Of a DNA stretch of 12,997 nt, positions 6,182-12,997 are shown piece by piece. The stretch comes from Xanthobacteraceae bacterium (GTDB lineage: Bacteria; Pseudomonadota; Alphaproteobacteria; Rhizobiales; Xanthobacteraceae). The notes under the pieces are model-generated. The model saw nothing but the letters and a program-made list of their open reading frames with translations, had not been told where the DNA came from and did no database searches. Location: positions 1-12,997 of the forward strand of contig JASHRY010000337.1 of assembly GCA_030037105.1 (NCBI GenBank), read 5' to 3'. Position 1 is the first letter of the stretch. Every line of letters begins with the position of its first letter. The translations under genes were made by a program, and so were the position numbers.

Positions 6182-7252
6182 TCACGCCCGCACGGGCGCG
6201 GCGACGACGCGTGGCGAGCGCTCGGCAACGCGCGCGACGTGCACTGTCGCCGCGGTCAGAACCAGCATCGCCGTCGCCTGGTGCAGCAACGCGACGGCAA
6301 GGGGCACCCGCGCCAGCAGCGTGATGATTCCGAGCGCCGCTTGCAACGTCACCGCTGCGGCAAGCGCGACGGCGCCGAAGACCGCCGGCCCTTTCTTGAT
6401 GCTGCCGGCCACGTCGCAAGCGTGCAGCAGCGCGCCAACAAAGATCGCGTAGGCGAGCATGCGATGGTCGAACTGGACGGTGAGCGTGTTTTCAAAGAAA
6501 TTTCGCCACGCCGGGGTATCGAAGAACAATTGCGATGCCGGCGGCACCAACGCGCCGTCGATCAGCGGCCAGGTATTGTAGACATAGCCGGCGCGCAATC
6601 CGGCGACCAGCGCGCCGAGATAGATCTGGAGGAGCACCAGGACGAGAAGAGCGACGGCGCCGGCGCGGATGCGCGCGCGCGCCGGCGGGGCCGGTTGCTG
6701 GTCCAGCCGTTGCGCCGTCCAGATGAGCGCGACATAGATCGCGCAGGCGAGGATGAGATGCGTCGCCAGCCGATATTGGGAGACTTCGACGCGACCGACG
6801 AGGCCGGAGGCGACCATCCACCAGCCGACCACGCCCTGCAGCGCGCCCAGCCCGAAAATGAACCAGAGCCGCGGGCGCAAGGCCGCTCCGACGAAGCCGC
6901 GCCACAGAAACCACAGGAACGGCAGCAAAAACGCAACGCCGATCAGCCGGCCGAGCAACCGGTGCGCCCATTCCCACCAGAAAATCGTCTTGAATTGGTC
7001 AAGGCTCATGCCGCGGTTGAGTTCGCGGTATTGCGGAATGGCCTGATATTTCCTGAACTCATCCTGCCAGGCGCTCGCGCCGAGCGGCGGCAGCGCACCC
7101 ATGACAGGTTTCCACTCGGTGATCGAAAGGCCGGATTCGGTGAGCCGGGTCGCGCCGCCGACGAGAACCATGGCGAGCACCAGCGCGGCGACCGCATAGA
7201 GCCACAGCCGGATCGCGCGCATATGAGAAGCGTCGGAAAGTGTCGCGGTCAT
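6182..7252 (-). CDS. ctaA: Heme A synthase (Cox15/CtaA family)
   Basis: A 356-residue integral membrane protein that oxidises the C8 methyl of heme O to the formyl group of heme A for aa3-type cytochrome oxidase. About eight membrane segments in two four-helix halves are visible (starting near 15, 100, 128, 162, 198, 264, 290 and 320). The four heme-ligand histidines are present: H97 ([10 protein letters not shown]), H165 (RLATHLILA), H263 (QFDHRMLAY) and H324 (LLHQATAML). The Cox15 signature [26 protein letters not shown] lies at 31-56, including E39. I chose the start [17 protein letters not shown] at 7252; an upstream frame to 7441 would add 63 residues with no family match and overlap the divergent gene. 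No strong ribosome-binding site is seen. It is divergent from DUF2842, a neighbour I remember as common in these bacteria. Confidence 0.94.
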   Translation of the reverse strand: MTATLSDASHMRAIRLWLYAVAALVLAMVLVGGATRLTESGLSITEWKPVMGALPPLGASAWQDEFRKYQAIPQYRELNRGMSLDQFKTIFWWEWAHRLLGRLIGVAFLLPFLWFLWRGFVGAALRPRLWFIFGLGALQGVVGWWMVASGLVGRVEVSQYRLATHLILACAIYVALIWTAQRLDQQPAPPARARIRAGAVALLVLVLLQIYLGALVAGLRAGYVYNTWPLIDGALVPPASQLFFDTPAWRNFFENTLTVQFDHRMLAYAIFVGALLHACDVAGSIKKGPAVFGAVALAAAVTLQAALGIITLLARVPLAVALLHQATAMLVLTAATVHVARVAERSPRVVAAPVRA

Positions 7253-7316
7253 TGCCGGTCGCTTGTGGGAGATGCGCGGACCATATAGTGCTGCCCCTGC
7301 CCTCGCAACGGACCCT

Positions 7317-7574
7317 ATGTCGCTGTCGGCCTCGCCTGTCGTGCCCATCCGTTTACGAAAATTCATCGGCGCCATCGCGCTGTTCGTGCTCGCGATCGTC
7401 TGGGCGCTGCTCGCCATGGCCGTGGCGCAGGTTCCCGCCATTCGCGAGAATGCCGTCGGGTCCGTCCTCTATTACATCATCGCCGGCCTTGGTTGGGTCG
7501 CGCCGGCGATGCCGCTGGTGCGCTGGATGAGCCGGAGGGCGGAGAACGGACGACAGAGGACGGAAGACAGATGA
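7317..7574 (+). CDS. DUF2842 small membrane protein
   Basis: An 85-residue protein with two hydrophobic segments (about 15-38 and 47-67) joined by the short loop [11 protein letters not shown]. The pattern [28 protein letters not shown] followed by [23 protein letters not shown] matches DUF2842, a family of unknown function found mainly in alphaproteobacteria. It reads divergently from the heme A synthase gene with 64 bp between start codons. That is only circumstantial support for a link to heme or oxidase biogenesis. The family core ends at about residue 73. The last dozen residues ([10 protein letters not shown]) are encoded by a palindromic repeat element that has replaced or extended the C-terminus. 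The ATG at 7317 gives the family-like length; earlier starts overlap the cox15 start region. Confidence 0.82.
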   Translation: MSLSASPVVPIRLRKFIGAIALFVLAIVWALLAMAVAQVPAIRENAVGSVLYYIIAGLGWVAPAMPLVRWMSRRAENGRQRTEDR

Positions 7575-7602
7575 AGCGACCAATCCATCCTCTGTCGTCT
7601 GT
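7546..7602. repeat. Palindromic element at the DUF2842/deacetylase convergent junction
   Basis: A 12-bp perfect inverted repeat, GACGACAGAGGA (7549-7560) with TCCTCTGTCGTC (7588-7599), extends to nearly 19 bp per arm (7546-7564 and 7584-7602) if one mismatch and one G-T pair are allowed. It encloses about 19 bases. The left arm lies inside the 3' end of the DUF2842 gene and the right arm ends 7 bp before the stop codon of the convergent deacetylase gene. The GAGGACGGAAGACAGA-type composition is one I associate with dispersed repeats in Bradyrhizobium-like genomes. It could stop transcription from both sides, although there is no T run. Confidence 0.6.
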
Positions 7603-7609
7603 CCTCCTG

Positions 7610-8668
7610 CTACGCCGCCTGCGGACGGCGAAAACCGTTCCACATCGCGGTTGCGGAGCCGGAGAGCAGCACGCGAACGTAACGCAAGCGCTGATAATCG
7701 CCGTTGAGCGAAATGCGCGGCAGCGCGGTCAGGCGCTTGCCGTGCGCGGGAAACAGCACGCCCGGCCGCGTCGTCACCGCGGTCTTGAAGCCGAGTTCGG
7801 CCGCGATCCCGAATTCGCGCGCGCCGGCCGAGCTGCGGTCGCCGATCGGATAGGACAGGTGTTGCGGCCGCACCGCCAGCGCCGCCTCGATGACCGTCCG
7901 GCTCAAATCCATTTCCGCGCGTGCGGCGTCCGCCGGCAACCTCGCTAGCATCGAATGATTGACCGTATGCGCGCCGATGGTCACCAGCGGGTCGGCGGCC
8001 AGTGCGGCTAGCTCCTCCCAACTCATACACAGGTCCTTGCAGAAGGCCGCGATATCCACCTGATAGCAGGCCGCGAGATTGCGCACGGTGGCGCGCATTT
8101 CCGCTTCCGTCGCGCGGCCGCGCAGCCACCAATAGAGTTCGTCGTAGAGCGCACGCTTCTCCGCGAGGGTGGCGCAGTCGAAGGTGCGGTTGGCGCCGTC
8201 GATCATGAGGCCGACGCGATTGTTGCGCGCGATCACCGCCTCGAGTGCAAGCCACCACAATTCGCCGAGCCGGTCGGGAAAGCTCGTCGGCACATAGACG
8301 GCAAACGGCACGCCCGCCTCTTTCAGGATCGGATAAGCGTAATGCAGCATGTCGCGATAACCGTCGTCAAAGGTCAGGCACACGAAGCGCCGGGCAAAAT
8401 CGCCTTCGCTTAGGCGACGGTGCATCTCGTCGAGGCTGACGAGATCGACCGGCAGGCGGCGCAGGAGCCTGATCACGCTGGAGAGGAAGCCGGGCGTGAT
8501 CTCGAGGAGACGGTTCGGCTGGAAACGATCGCGCCGCGGCGGGCGCACGTGGTGCAAGGTCAGGATGGCGCCGACTCCGGCGACAAGGGGCGCAAGCGCG
8601 TAATGGGCGCCGGTGAAGTAAAGCCCCTCCAATCCGCCGCGGATGATCGTCTGTCTGAGACCGGCCAC
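7610..8668 (-). CDS. Polysaccharide deacetylase (NodB-type, carbohydrate esterase 4 fold)
   Basis: A 352-residue protein predicted to remove acetyl or related groups from a polysaccharide or its lipid-linked precursor. NodB-domain motifs are in order: LTLHHVRPP (37-45), the metal/base motif CLTFDDGYRDM (97-107; D101, D102), the zinc-binding HTVNH (H234, H238) in IGAHTVNHSML, and the YPIGD turn at 273-277. No export signal is evident, and the N-terminus (RGGLEGLYFTGAHYALAPLVAG) is only moderately hydrophobic, so its location is uncertain. The start is GTG at 8668, seven bases after a strong AGGAAGGAG site. A longer reading frame reaches 9082 but its extra 138 residues are cysteine- and arginine-rich and run through repeats, so I reject it. 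It follows the ExoP-like gene on the same strand and probably serves the same polysaccharide. Confidence 0.87.
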   Translation of the reverse strand: MAGLRQTIIRGGLEGLYFTGAHYALAPLVAGVGAILTLHHVRPPRRDRFQPNRLLEITPGFLSSVIRLLRRLPVDLVSLDEMHRRLSEGDFARRFVCLTFDDGYRDMLHYAYPILKEAGVPFAVYVPTSFPDRLGELWWLALEAVIARNNRVGLMIDGANRTFDCATLAEKRALYDELYWWLRGRATEAEMRATVRNLAACYQVDIAAFCKDLCMSWEELAALAADPLVTIGAHTVNHSMLARLPADAARAEMDLSRTVIEAALAVRPQHLSYPIGDRSSAGAREFGIAAELGFKTAVTTRPGVLFPAHGKRLTALPRISLNGDYQRLRYVRVLLSGSATAMWNGFRRPQAA

Positions 8669-8919
8669 CGAAGGCTCCTTCCTCTCGGGTGCAAAGTCAC
8701 TCTGCCGGCGATTTCGTTGACAATCCTTTGCTCGGCACGCGGGCATCGCTTCCCAGAGCACGCATCCCCTCCTCGCGCTCCGCCTCCCTGGGGAGCGATA
8801 AACCGCGCAGCACAGACTTTTTTGCGGCGACGCGTCCGCCGGCGCCGCAATACTCCTTCTCGTCGCGGGCGAAATGAAGACAAGCAAGTCCGTTGCCGAG
8901 TGAGGGGACCTCCCAGCCA

Positions 8920-8949
8920 GTAGCCCGCATGAGCGCAGCGATATGCGGG
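8920..8949 (+). repeat. Palindromic repeat, copy 1
   Basis: Thirty bases beginning GTAGCCCGCATGAGCGCAGC, with internal arms CCCGCAT (8924-8930) and ATGCGGG (8943-8949) around a 12-base centre. It is an imperfect copy of the element at 8977-9006 in opposite orientation. I recognise the consensus (GTAGCCCGGATGAGC...ATCCGGG) as a repeat common in Bradyrhizobium-group genomes; this is from memory. Confidence 0.65.
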
Positions 8950-8976
8950 AGAAACCAATCTGGCAGTCGCGAAAAC

Positions 8977-9006
8977 CCCGGATGTCGCTGCGCTCATCCA
9001 GGCTAC
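8977..9006 (-). repeat. Palindromic repeat, copy 2 (inverted relative to copy 1)
   Basis: Read on the minus strand it begins GTAGCCTGGATGAGCGCAGC and ends ATCCGGG. It differs from copy 1 at a few positions, two of which form a paired change in the stem: G-C where copy 1 has C-G. Each copy can fold alone, or the two can fold together into a roughly 30-bp arm around 27 bases. Confidence 0.65.
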
Positions 9007-9037
9007 ACATCCTGCTGGATCCCACCGTCGCGAGGCA

Positions 9038-9061
9038 TGACAGGTCACATGACAGTGACAG
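9038..9061. promoter_or_regulatory. Cluster of three TGACAG repeats with an inverted GTCAC/GTGAC pair
   Basis: TGACAG occurs at 9038-9043, 9050-9055 and 9056-9061. Overlapping them, GTCAC (9044-9048) and GTGAC (9055-9059) form an inverted pair with a six-base spacer. The cluster lies about 370 bp upstream of the deacetylase start and about 70 bp beyond the exoP stop. It looks like a protein-binding site, but I cannot name the regulator. Confidence 0.25.
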
Positions 9062-9128
9062 TACGCTAAAATTGCCATGCATGGCGTGGGATCAGCGCAA
9101 ATCTAGTCGAACGGAACGCGCAGCGGCG

Positions 9129-11462
9129 CTACGCCGCCGCGGTCTCGGGTGCGCCGGCGCCAGCGCGGGCGCCAGCGAGGACGGTGACGTCGCCGAAGCC
9201 GGCGAAGAGGAGGCGCTCGCATGCCGAATCGGTCACCGCATTCACGGTTTCGCAAAGCAGGATCGCCTGCGGCGCAATCTCGCCGAGCGCTTCCATCTCC
9301 GGTCCCCAAACCGCGCCGGCATCGATGACGACGTGGTCGTAGCTGCGCGCCAGCGCCGCAAACGTCGTTGCCGTGTGCGGCGAGGACAGGATCGCGATTC
9401 GGTCCCGTGGCGTGCGGCCCGATGTGATGAGATTGAGGCCCGACTGCTTATCCTTGGTGATGATGTCGCCGAACGACGCCGTTCCGGCGGCGAGTTCGGC
9501 AAGTCCGTTTGCGGACGGATCGGTCGAAATGGCTTTGATCGCCGCATCGCCCGCTGCGCCGAACCCGACAAGCACGACCCGCGCGGTCGCCGCCAGGGCG
9601 CGGGCAAGCTTGATCGCGGTTGCGCCGGTATCCCATTCGTGCGCGGCGCCGAGCACCGCAATCCGGCGGCCGGATTCCCCTGCCTCACGCAAGGCGCGGG
9701 CAACGTCGTCGAGCGCGTCGATCGGAATAGCGACGGTCGGCGTTGCCTGGTCCGCGACCGCTTCGTCGCCGCCGGCATCGCCCGCGATCACGTTCTCCCC
9801 GGCATCATCGCGCGCCGCCTCTTCATCCCCGCGAGCCTCATCCGTGACGGCTTCGGCCTCGATAGCCGCGTCGGTGGCGACCGTGCCTCCGACAGATCGA
9901 CGGGTGAAGGTCTTGCCGATGATCGAGGCGATTCGGGCGGCCAAAGCCTCCGCTGCGGCCGGCTGTTGCGCCGGCGCTGCGGGGGCCGCGGCGGCAGTCG
10001 CGGCCGTGGCGAGGGAGGCGGCCGGCGAGACCGCGGGAACGGCGTCGATCGGGGCCGACAAAAGCTCCCGCGTCGCCGCCCAACCGGCGCACAGCACCAT
10101 CGTCGCCAATGTTGCGATCAGCACGGTCGGAAGCTTTTTCGGATAGGCCGGCACGTTCGAGACCACCGCGCGCGAAATCACCCGGGCGTCGACCGCGGCG
10201 GAGTTGATGGTGTCGCGCGCGGTCGCCTCGCGGTATTTGGCGAGGTAGGATTCGAGCAGGTCGCGCTGCGACTTGGCGTCCCGCTCGAGCGCGCGCAATT
10301 GCACGTCCCGTTCGTTGGTGCCGGCGGCCTGGGTCTTGAGCTGATCGAGGCTCGCGCTGAGCGAATCCATGCGCGCGGTCGCGACCTTGGCGTCGTTCTC
10401 CAGCGCGCGCGCGATCGTCTCCGCTTCCGACCTGATCTGCTGGTCGAGGTCGGCAATCTGCGCCTTCAATTCCTTGATGCGCGGATGGCCGTCGAGCAGC
10501 GAGGAGGATTGCTCGGCAAGCTGGGCGCGCAGCGTCACCCGCTGCTCGGAAAGCCGGCGAATAAGCTCGGAATTGAGAATGTCGGAGGATTCGATCGGCG
10601 CTCCGGAGCGAAGCGCTTCGCGGATGATCTCGGCCTTGGCTTCGGCGTCGGCCTTCTGCGCGCGCGCGCCGGCAAGTTGCGCGGTGAGATCGCCGAGTTG
10701 CTGAGCGGACAGGGTGACGCCGTTGGGGCCGACGAGGAGATTGGACTTGGCGCGGAAAGCTTCGACCTTGGCCTCGGCGTTCGCCACCTTTTCGCGCATG
10801 GTCTCGATCTCGCCGGATAGCCACTGACTGGCGCTGCGCGCCTGCTCCTGCTTGGCGGCTTGCAGTCGCCGCAGATAGGCGTCGGCAATGGCGTTGGCTA
10901 CGCGCGCGGCGAGCTGCGGATCTTCGGAAAGAAAATCGATGACGATGACCCGCGACTTTTCCACCGGATAGACGCTGAGCCGGTCATAGTAGGCGTCGAG
11001 CACGCGTTCTTGCGGCGTCAGGCGCATCGGGTTCCTGATCACGCCGATGAGGCCGAGCAATGCCTTGATCGGGGAAATTCCGCCGCGCGCCGGATCGAAC
11101 TCGGGGCGCTCGGCGAGCTTGAGCTTGGCGATCACCTCGCTGGCGAGATCGCGCGAGAGGACGATCTGCACCTGGCTGGTCACCGCCTCCTGGTCGACGA
11201 TGCCGCGATCAACGACGTCCTTGTCGGCGTCCGGGCGCAGAAAGACATTGTCGCGCCCTTCGATGAGCACGCGCGACTCCGAGAGATATTTGGGCGCGAT
11301 CAACTGGACGACGGCAAGCGCGATCAGCGCCACGAGGATTGTCGGGCGCAGGATTTTCCATTTCTTGCGCCAGAGTGCCGCGCCGAGAGCCGGCAGATCG
11401 AACTCCGCGTCGAAGAACGGCCCTCCGCCTGCAGCCCGTGTCGATGGCGACGCCACGCTCAT
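9129..11462 (-). CDS. ExoP/Wzc-like polysaccharide co-polymerase with degenerate kinase domain
   Basis: A 777-residue inner-membrane protein of the Wzz/Wzc/ExoP family, which controls chain length and export of exo- or capsular polysaccharide. It has a first membrane segment at about 38-56, a large periplasmic part at 57-445 with coiled-coil stretches (about 200-415), the proline-rich NVPAYPKKLP before the second membrane segment (about 446-464), an alanine- and acid-rich linker (465-590), and a cytoplasmic P-loop-like domain (about 599-770). That last domain is degenerate. Where Walker A should read GxGKS/T there is HEWDTGATAIKLA (609-621), the A' aspartate is missing in VVLVGFGAAG (629-638), only a Walker B-like HVVIDAG (710-716) remains, and no C-terminal tyrosine cluster exists. 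Kinase activity is therefore unlikely. AGGAG seven bases before the ATG fixes the start. It is divergent from the GT4 gene across 198 bp. Confidence 0.9.
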   Translation of the reverse strand: MSVASPSTRAAGGGPFFDAEFDLPALGAALWRKKWKILRPTILVALIALAVVQLIAPKYLSESRVLIEGRDNVFLRPDADKDVVDRGIVDQEAVTSQVQIVLSRDLASEVIAKLKLAERPEFDPARGGISPIKALLGLIGVIRNPMRLTPQERVLDAYYDRLSVYPVEKSRVIVIDFLSEDPQLAARVANAIADAYLRRLQAAKQEQARSASQWLSGEIETMREKVANAEAKVEAFRAKSNLLVGPNGVTLSAQQLGDLTAQLAGARAQKADAEAKAEIIREALRSGAPIESSDILNSELIRRLSEQRVTLRAQLAEQSSSLLDGHPRIKELKAQIADLDQQIRSEAETIARALENDAKVATARMDSLSASLDQLKTQAAGTNERDVQLRALERDAKSQRDLLESYLAKYREATARDTINSAAVDARVISRAVVSNVPAYPKKLPTVLIATLATMVLCAGWAATRELLSAPIDAVPAVSPAASLATAATAAAAPAAPAQQPAAAEALAARIASIIGKTFTRRSVGGTVATDAAIEAEAVTDEARGDEEAARDDAGENVIAGDAGGDEAVADQATPTVAIPIDALDDVARALREAGESGRRIAVLGAAHEWDTGATAIKLARALAATARVVLVGFGAAGDAAIKAISTDPSANGLAELAAGTASFGDIITKDKQSGLNLITSGRTPRDRIAILSSPHTATTFAALARSYDHVVIDAGAVWGPEMEALGEIAPQAILLCETVNAVTDSACERLLFAGFGDVTVLAGARAGAGAPETAAA

Positions 11463-11575
11463 CCCGCACTCCTACGGCATGCAAAAACGCCGTTTGATTA
11501 GAAACTGTTAAGGTTGCCATCCCGTTAATGGGCCCGCTTTGGGCCGTCCCCGCCGGCGGCGGCGCGAAGACGGTC

Positions 11576-11604
11576 GATCCGATCCGCAAGGATCAGGCTT
11601 TTTT
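11576..11604 (+). terminator. GNRA-loop hairpin followed by six T in the glycosyltransferase leader
   Basis: GATCC-GCAA-GGATC (11581-11594) forms a 5-bp stem capped by a GNRA-type tetraloop. Four bases later comes TTTTTT (11599-11604). On the plus strand this resembles a small intrinsic terminator, yet it lies 57 bp upstream of the glycosyltransferase start, in the divergent region. An upstream GATCC (11576-11580) could pair alternatively with GGATC. It may be an attenuator, or chance. The short stem argues for caution. Confidence 0.3.
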
Positions 11605-11660
11605 AACCGCCGCACGTGTCTATCGGACTTAATTCTCCACCGCGACTTTTAGGAATCCTC

Positions 11661-12899
11661 ATGGGCGATTTGCAGGCCGGCGTGTCGATGCTCGCCAATG
11701 CCGCCGTAGCGATCGACGCCGCGCGCGCGGCCGCGGCCGGCGCGGGGCAAACCGCCGCCGCGCCGGCGAATCTCAAGATCCTGCACATTCTGCGGGCACC
11801 GCTCGGCGGACTGTTCCGCCATGTCTTCGACGTGGCGCGCGGGCAGTCCGAACGCGGCCATCGCGTCGGGCTGATCGTCGACAGCACGACCGGCGGAGCG
11901 CGCGCCGCCGCTGCTCTCGCCGAGCTCGCTCCCGATCTCGCCTTCGGGGTGGAGCGTATTGCCATGGCCCGCGAACTCAGCGTGGACGATATCCGGGCGC
12001 TGCGCCTGATTTCGCGGCGGGTCGCCGCCGTGGCGCCTGACGTGATCCACGGGCACGGCGGCAAGGGCGCCGCCCTGGCGCGACTTGCGCCGGGCGCGCC
12101 CAATGCCGTGCGCGTCTACACGCCGCATGGCGGCTCGCTGGTCTATTGTCCCGGCACGCTGCGCGGCAGCTTCTATCGCAAGGTGGAATGGCTGCTGAAC
12201 TGGCACACCGACCTGTTCCTGTTCGAGAGCGGCTATGCGGCGAACCTATTCCGATCCCAGGTCGGTCGGCCGCGGGCGATGGTGCGCATCGTGCGCAACG
12301 GTGTCGGCGAAGCCGAGTTCGCGCCGGTGGCGGTCAGAGCCGATGCGACCGATATCGTCTGCGTGGGCGAATTGCGGCCGGTCAAGGCGATCGACGTCCT
12401 CATTGAGGCGCTGGCCATGCTTCAGCGATCCGGTCGCCACGTCAGCGCGACCATTGCCGGCGAAGGCCCGCATGCGGCGGAACTCAGGGCGCACGCGGTG
12501 CGACTGGGGATCGCCGAAAACGTCGCTTTCGTCGGCTATCGTCCGGCGCGCACGGCCTTCGCCATGGGGCGCGTGCTGGTCATTCCCTCGCGCGCCGAAT
12601 CGTTGCCGTACATCGTGCTCGAAGCGGCGGCGGCGGGAGTGCCGATCATCGCCACCAGGGTCGGCGGCAATGCGGAAATCTTCGGCCCCCAAGCCGAGCA
12701 CCTGATCGCACCCGAGGACGCCGAAGCGCTCGCCGACGCGATCAGGGCGGCGCTCGACGATCCGGGAGGGATCAAGCGCGCTGCGCACATCATCAAGGAC
12801 CGGGTCCGCAGCGAGTTCTCGTTGACCGCGATGGTGGAAGGGGGGCTCGCCGCCTATCGGGAGGCGATCACGATGCGAAAACTCGCTCAATTCACATAA
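11661..12899 (+). CDS. GT4-family glycosyltransferase
   Basis: A 412-residue glycosyltransferase with the GT-B fold, expected to transfer a sugar from a nucleotide donor to a lipid-linked glycan on the cytoplasmic face of the membrane. The N-terminal half starts at LKILHILRAPLGGLFRHVFDVA (38-59) and includes APDVIHGHGGKGA (125-137) and VYTPHGGSL (152-160). The donor-binding half starts at IVRNGV (210-215) with VGELRPVKAIDVLIEAL (235-251; R239, K242), then IAGEGP (265-270) and VGYRP. The EX7E motif is E313-SLPYIVL-E321, followed by AAAGVPIIATRVGGNAEI. The first 35 residues are an alanine-rich extension outside the fold. I chose ATG 11661 because AGGAA lies seven bases upstream; GTG 11616 would add 15 residues. 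Donor and acceptor sugars cannot be read from the sequence. Context suggests exopolysaccharide synthesis. Confidence 0.88.
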   Translation: MGDLQAGVSMLANAAVAIDAARAAAAGAGQTAAAPANLKILHILRAPLGGLFRHVFDVARGQSERGHRVGLIVDSTTGGARAAAALAELAPDLAFGVERIAMARELSVDDIRALRLISRRVAAVAPDVIHGHGGKGAALARLAPGAPNAVRVYTPHGGSLVYCPGTLRGSFYRKVEWLLNWHTDLFLFESGYAANLFRSQVGRPRAMVRIVRNGVGEAEFAPVAVRADATDIVCVGELRPVKAIDVLIEALAMLQRSGRHVSATIAGEGPHAAELRAHAVRLGIAENVAFVGYRPARTAFAMGRVLVIPSRAESLPYIVLEAAAAGVPIIATRVGGNAEIFGPQAEHLIAPEDAEALADAIRAALDDPGGIKRAAHIIKDRVRSEFSLTAMVEGGLAAYREAITMRKLAQFT

Positions 12900-12927
12900 C
12901 TAATTTTTGAAGTTTATTCACTATTTT

Positions 12928-12953
12928 GCCCCGGCCAGACCGCTGGTTGGGGC
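12928..12953 (+). terminator. Strong hairpin after the glycosyltransferase gene
   Basis: GCCCCGGCCAG (12928-12938) pairs with CTGGTTGGGGC (12943-12953) around the loop ACCG. This makes an 11-bp stem with two G-U pairs, 28 bp after the stop codon. No T run follows, so it is not a classical intrinsic terminator. It may mark the 3' end of the glycosyltransferase mRNA or protect it. The last 44 bases of the window hold nothing I can assign. Confidence 0.4.
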
Positions 12954-12997
12954 GTTCGGCGCCCGGATGCGGGCCACAACAAGCGTGACCATCATGT

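Larger units (their letters stand above)
8669..9128. other. 460-bp gene-free stretch between exoP-like and deacetylase genes
   Basis: No convincing gene is seen. The part from 8697 to 8919 has an open minus-strand frame (to 8930, 77 codons) of unremarkable composition that I cannot assign. The part from 8920 to 9006 holds two inverted copies of one palindromic repeat, and 9038-9061 holds three TGACAG copies. The stretch must contain the promoter or leader of the deacetylase gene, unless that gene is read through from exoP. I see no clear -35/-10 pair. Confidence 0.6.

Noticed and set aside
7253..7441. 63-residue N-terminal extension of heme A synthase
   Set aside because: The sequence is unlike Cox15/CtaA, overlaps the divergent DUF2842 gene, and an ATG at 7252 gives the normal length.
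8697..8930. Minus-strand 77-codon frame in the exoP-deacetylase gap
   Set aside because: It starts inside a palindromic repeat, has no convincing ribosome-binding site and matches no family I know. Kept only as part of the gene-free stretch.
8669..9082. N-terminal extension of the deacetylase to 9082
   Set aside because: The extra 138 residues run through repeats and are cysteine/arginine-rich. The GTG at 8668 has a strong ribosome-binding site and gives a family-like N-terminus.
8943..10820. Long plus-strand open frame (625 codons) opposite the exoP-like gene
   Set aside because: It is antisense to a gene with clear family motifs. Its product is arginine/glycine-rich low complexity with no recognisable domain, as expected for the complement of a GC-rich coding region.
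1..12997. CRISPR arrays, tRNA or rRNA genes, phage genes
   Set aside because: No regularly spaced direct repeats, no tRNA-like cloverleaf sequence with a CCA end, and no integrase or structural phage genes were seen on either strand.

Overview
The window reads as a chromosomal segment of a high-GC alphaproteobacterium of the order Hyphomicrobiales, most like the Bradyrhizobium/Rhodopseudomonas/Xanthobacteraceae group. This rests on gene content (rplM-rpsI beside an acyl-CoA thioesterase, a crotonase, a CoA-binding protein, an O-acetylhomoserine sulfhydrylase and a Cox15-type heme A synthase, plus DUF2842) and on intergenic palindromic repeats of a kind I associate with these genomes. The assignment is from memory and was not tested by a search.

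Layout. The left edge (1 to about 195) is the 5' end of an IS630-type insertion sequence pointing off the window. Next come a membrane-anchored diguanylate cyclase (198-1472, minus), the ribosomal operon rplM-rpsI (minus, overlapping genes, with a visible promoter and leader hairpin), and a PaaI-like thioesterase (minus). The thioesterase is divergent from a plus-strand run of an ECHDC3-like crotonase, a COG1832 CoA-binding protein and a MetY-type PLP enzyme. MetY converges on the heme A synthase (minus), which is divergent from a small DUF2842 membrane protein (plus). DUF2842 converges on a polysaccharide deacetylase (minus). Upstream of the deacetylase lies a 460-bp non-coding stretch with paired palindromic repeats, then an ExoP/Wzc-like polysaccharide co-polymerase (minus), which is divergent from a GT4 glycosyltransferase (plus).

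How the genes fit together. The left and middle parts are housekeeping: translation, acyl-CoA and CoA metabolism, sulfur assimilation into homocysteine, and heme A for cytochrome oxidase. The right part (7610-12899) looks like the edge of a surface or exopolysaccharide locus: deacetylase, chain-length/export co-polymerase and glycosyltransferase. The ExoP-like protein keeps its periplasmic Wzz part, but its cytoplasmic kinase domain has lost the Walker A lysine and the C-terminal tyrosine cluster.

I did not find a clearly new multi-gene system. The observations most worth a second look are the degenerate kinase half of the ExoP-like protein, the crotonase without either catalytic glutamate, the palindromic elements at both convergent gene junctions (one of which supplies the C-terminus of DUF2842), the covarying inverted repeat pair between exoP and the deacetylase gene, and hairpins in the leaders of the transposase, rplM and glycosyltransferase genes.
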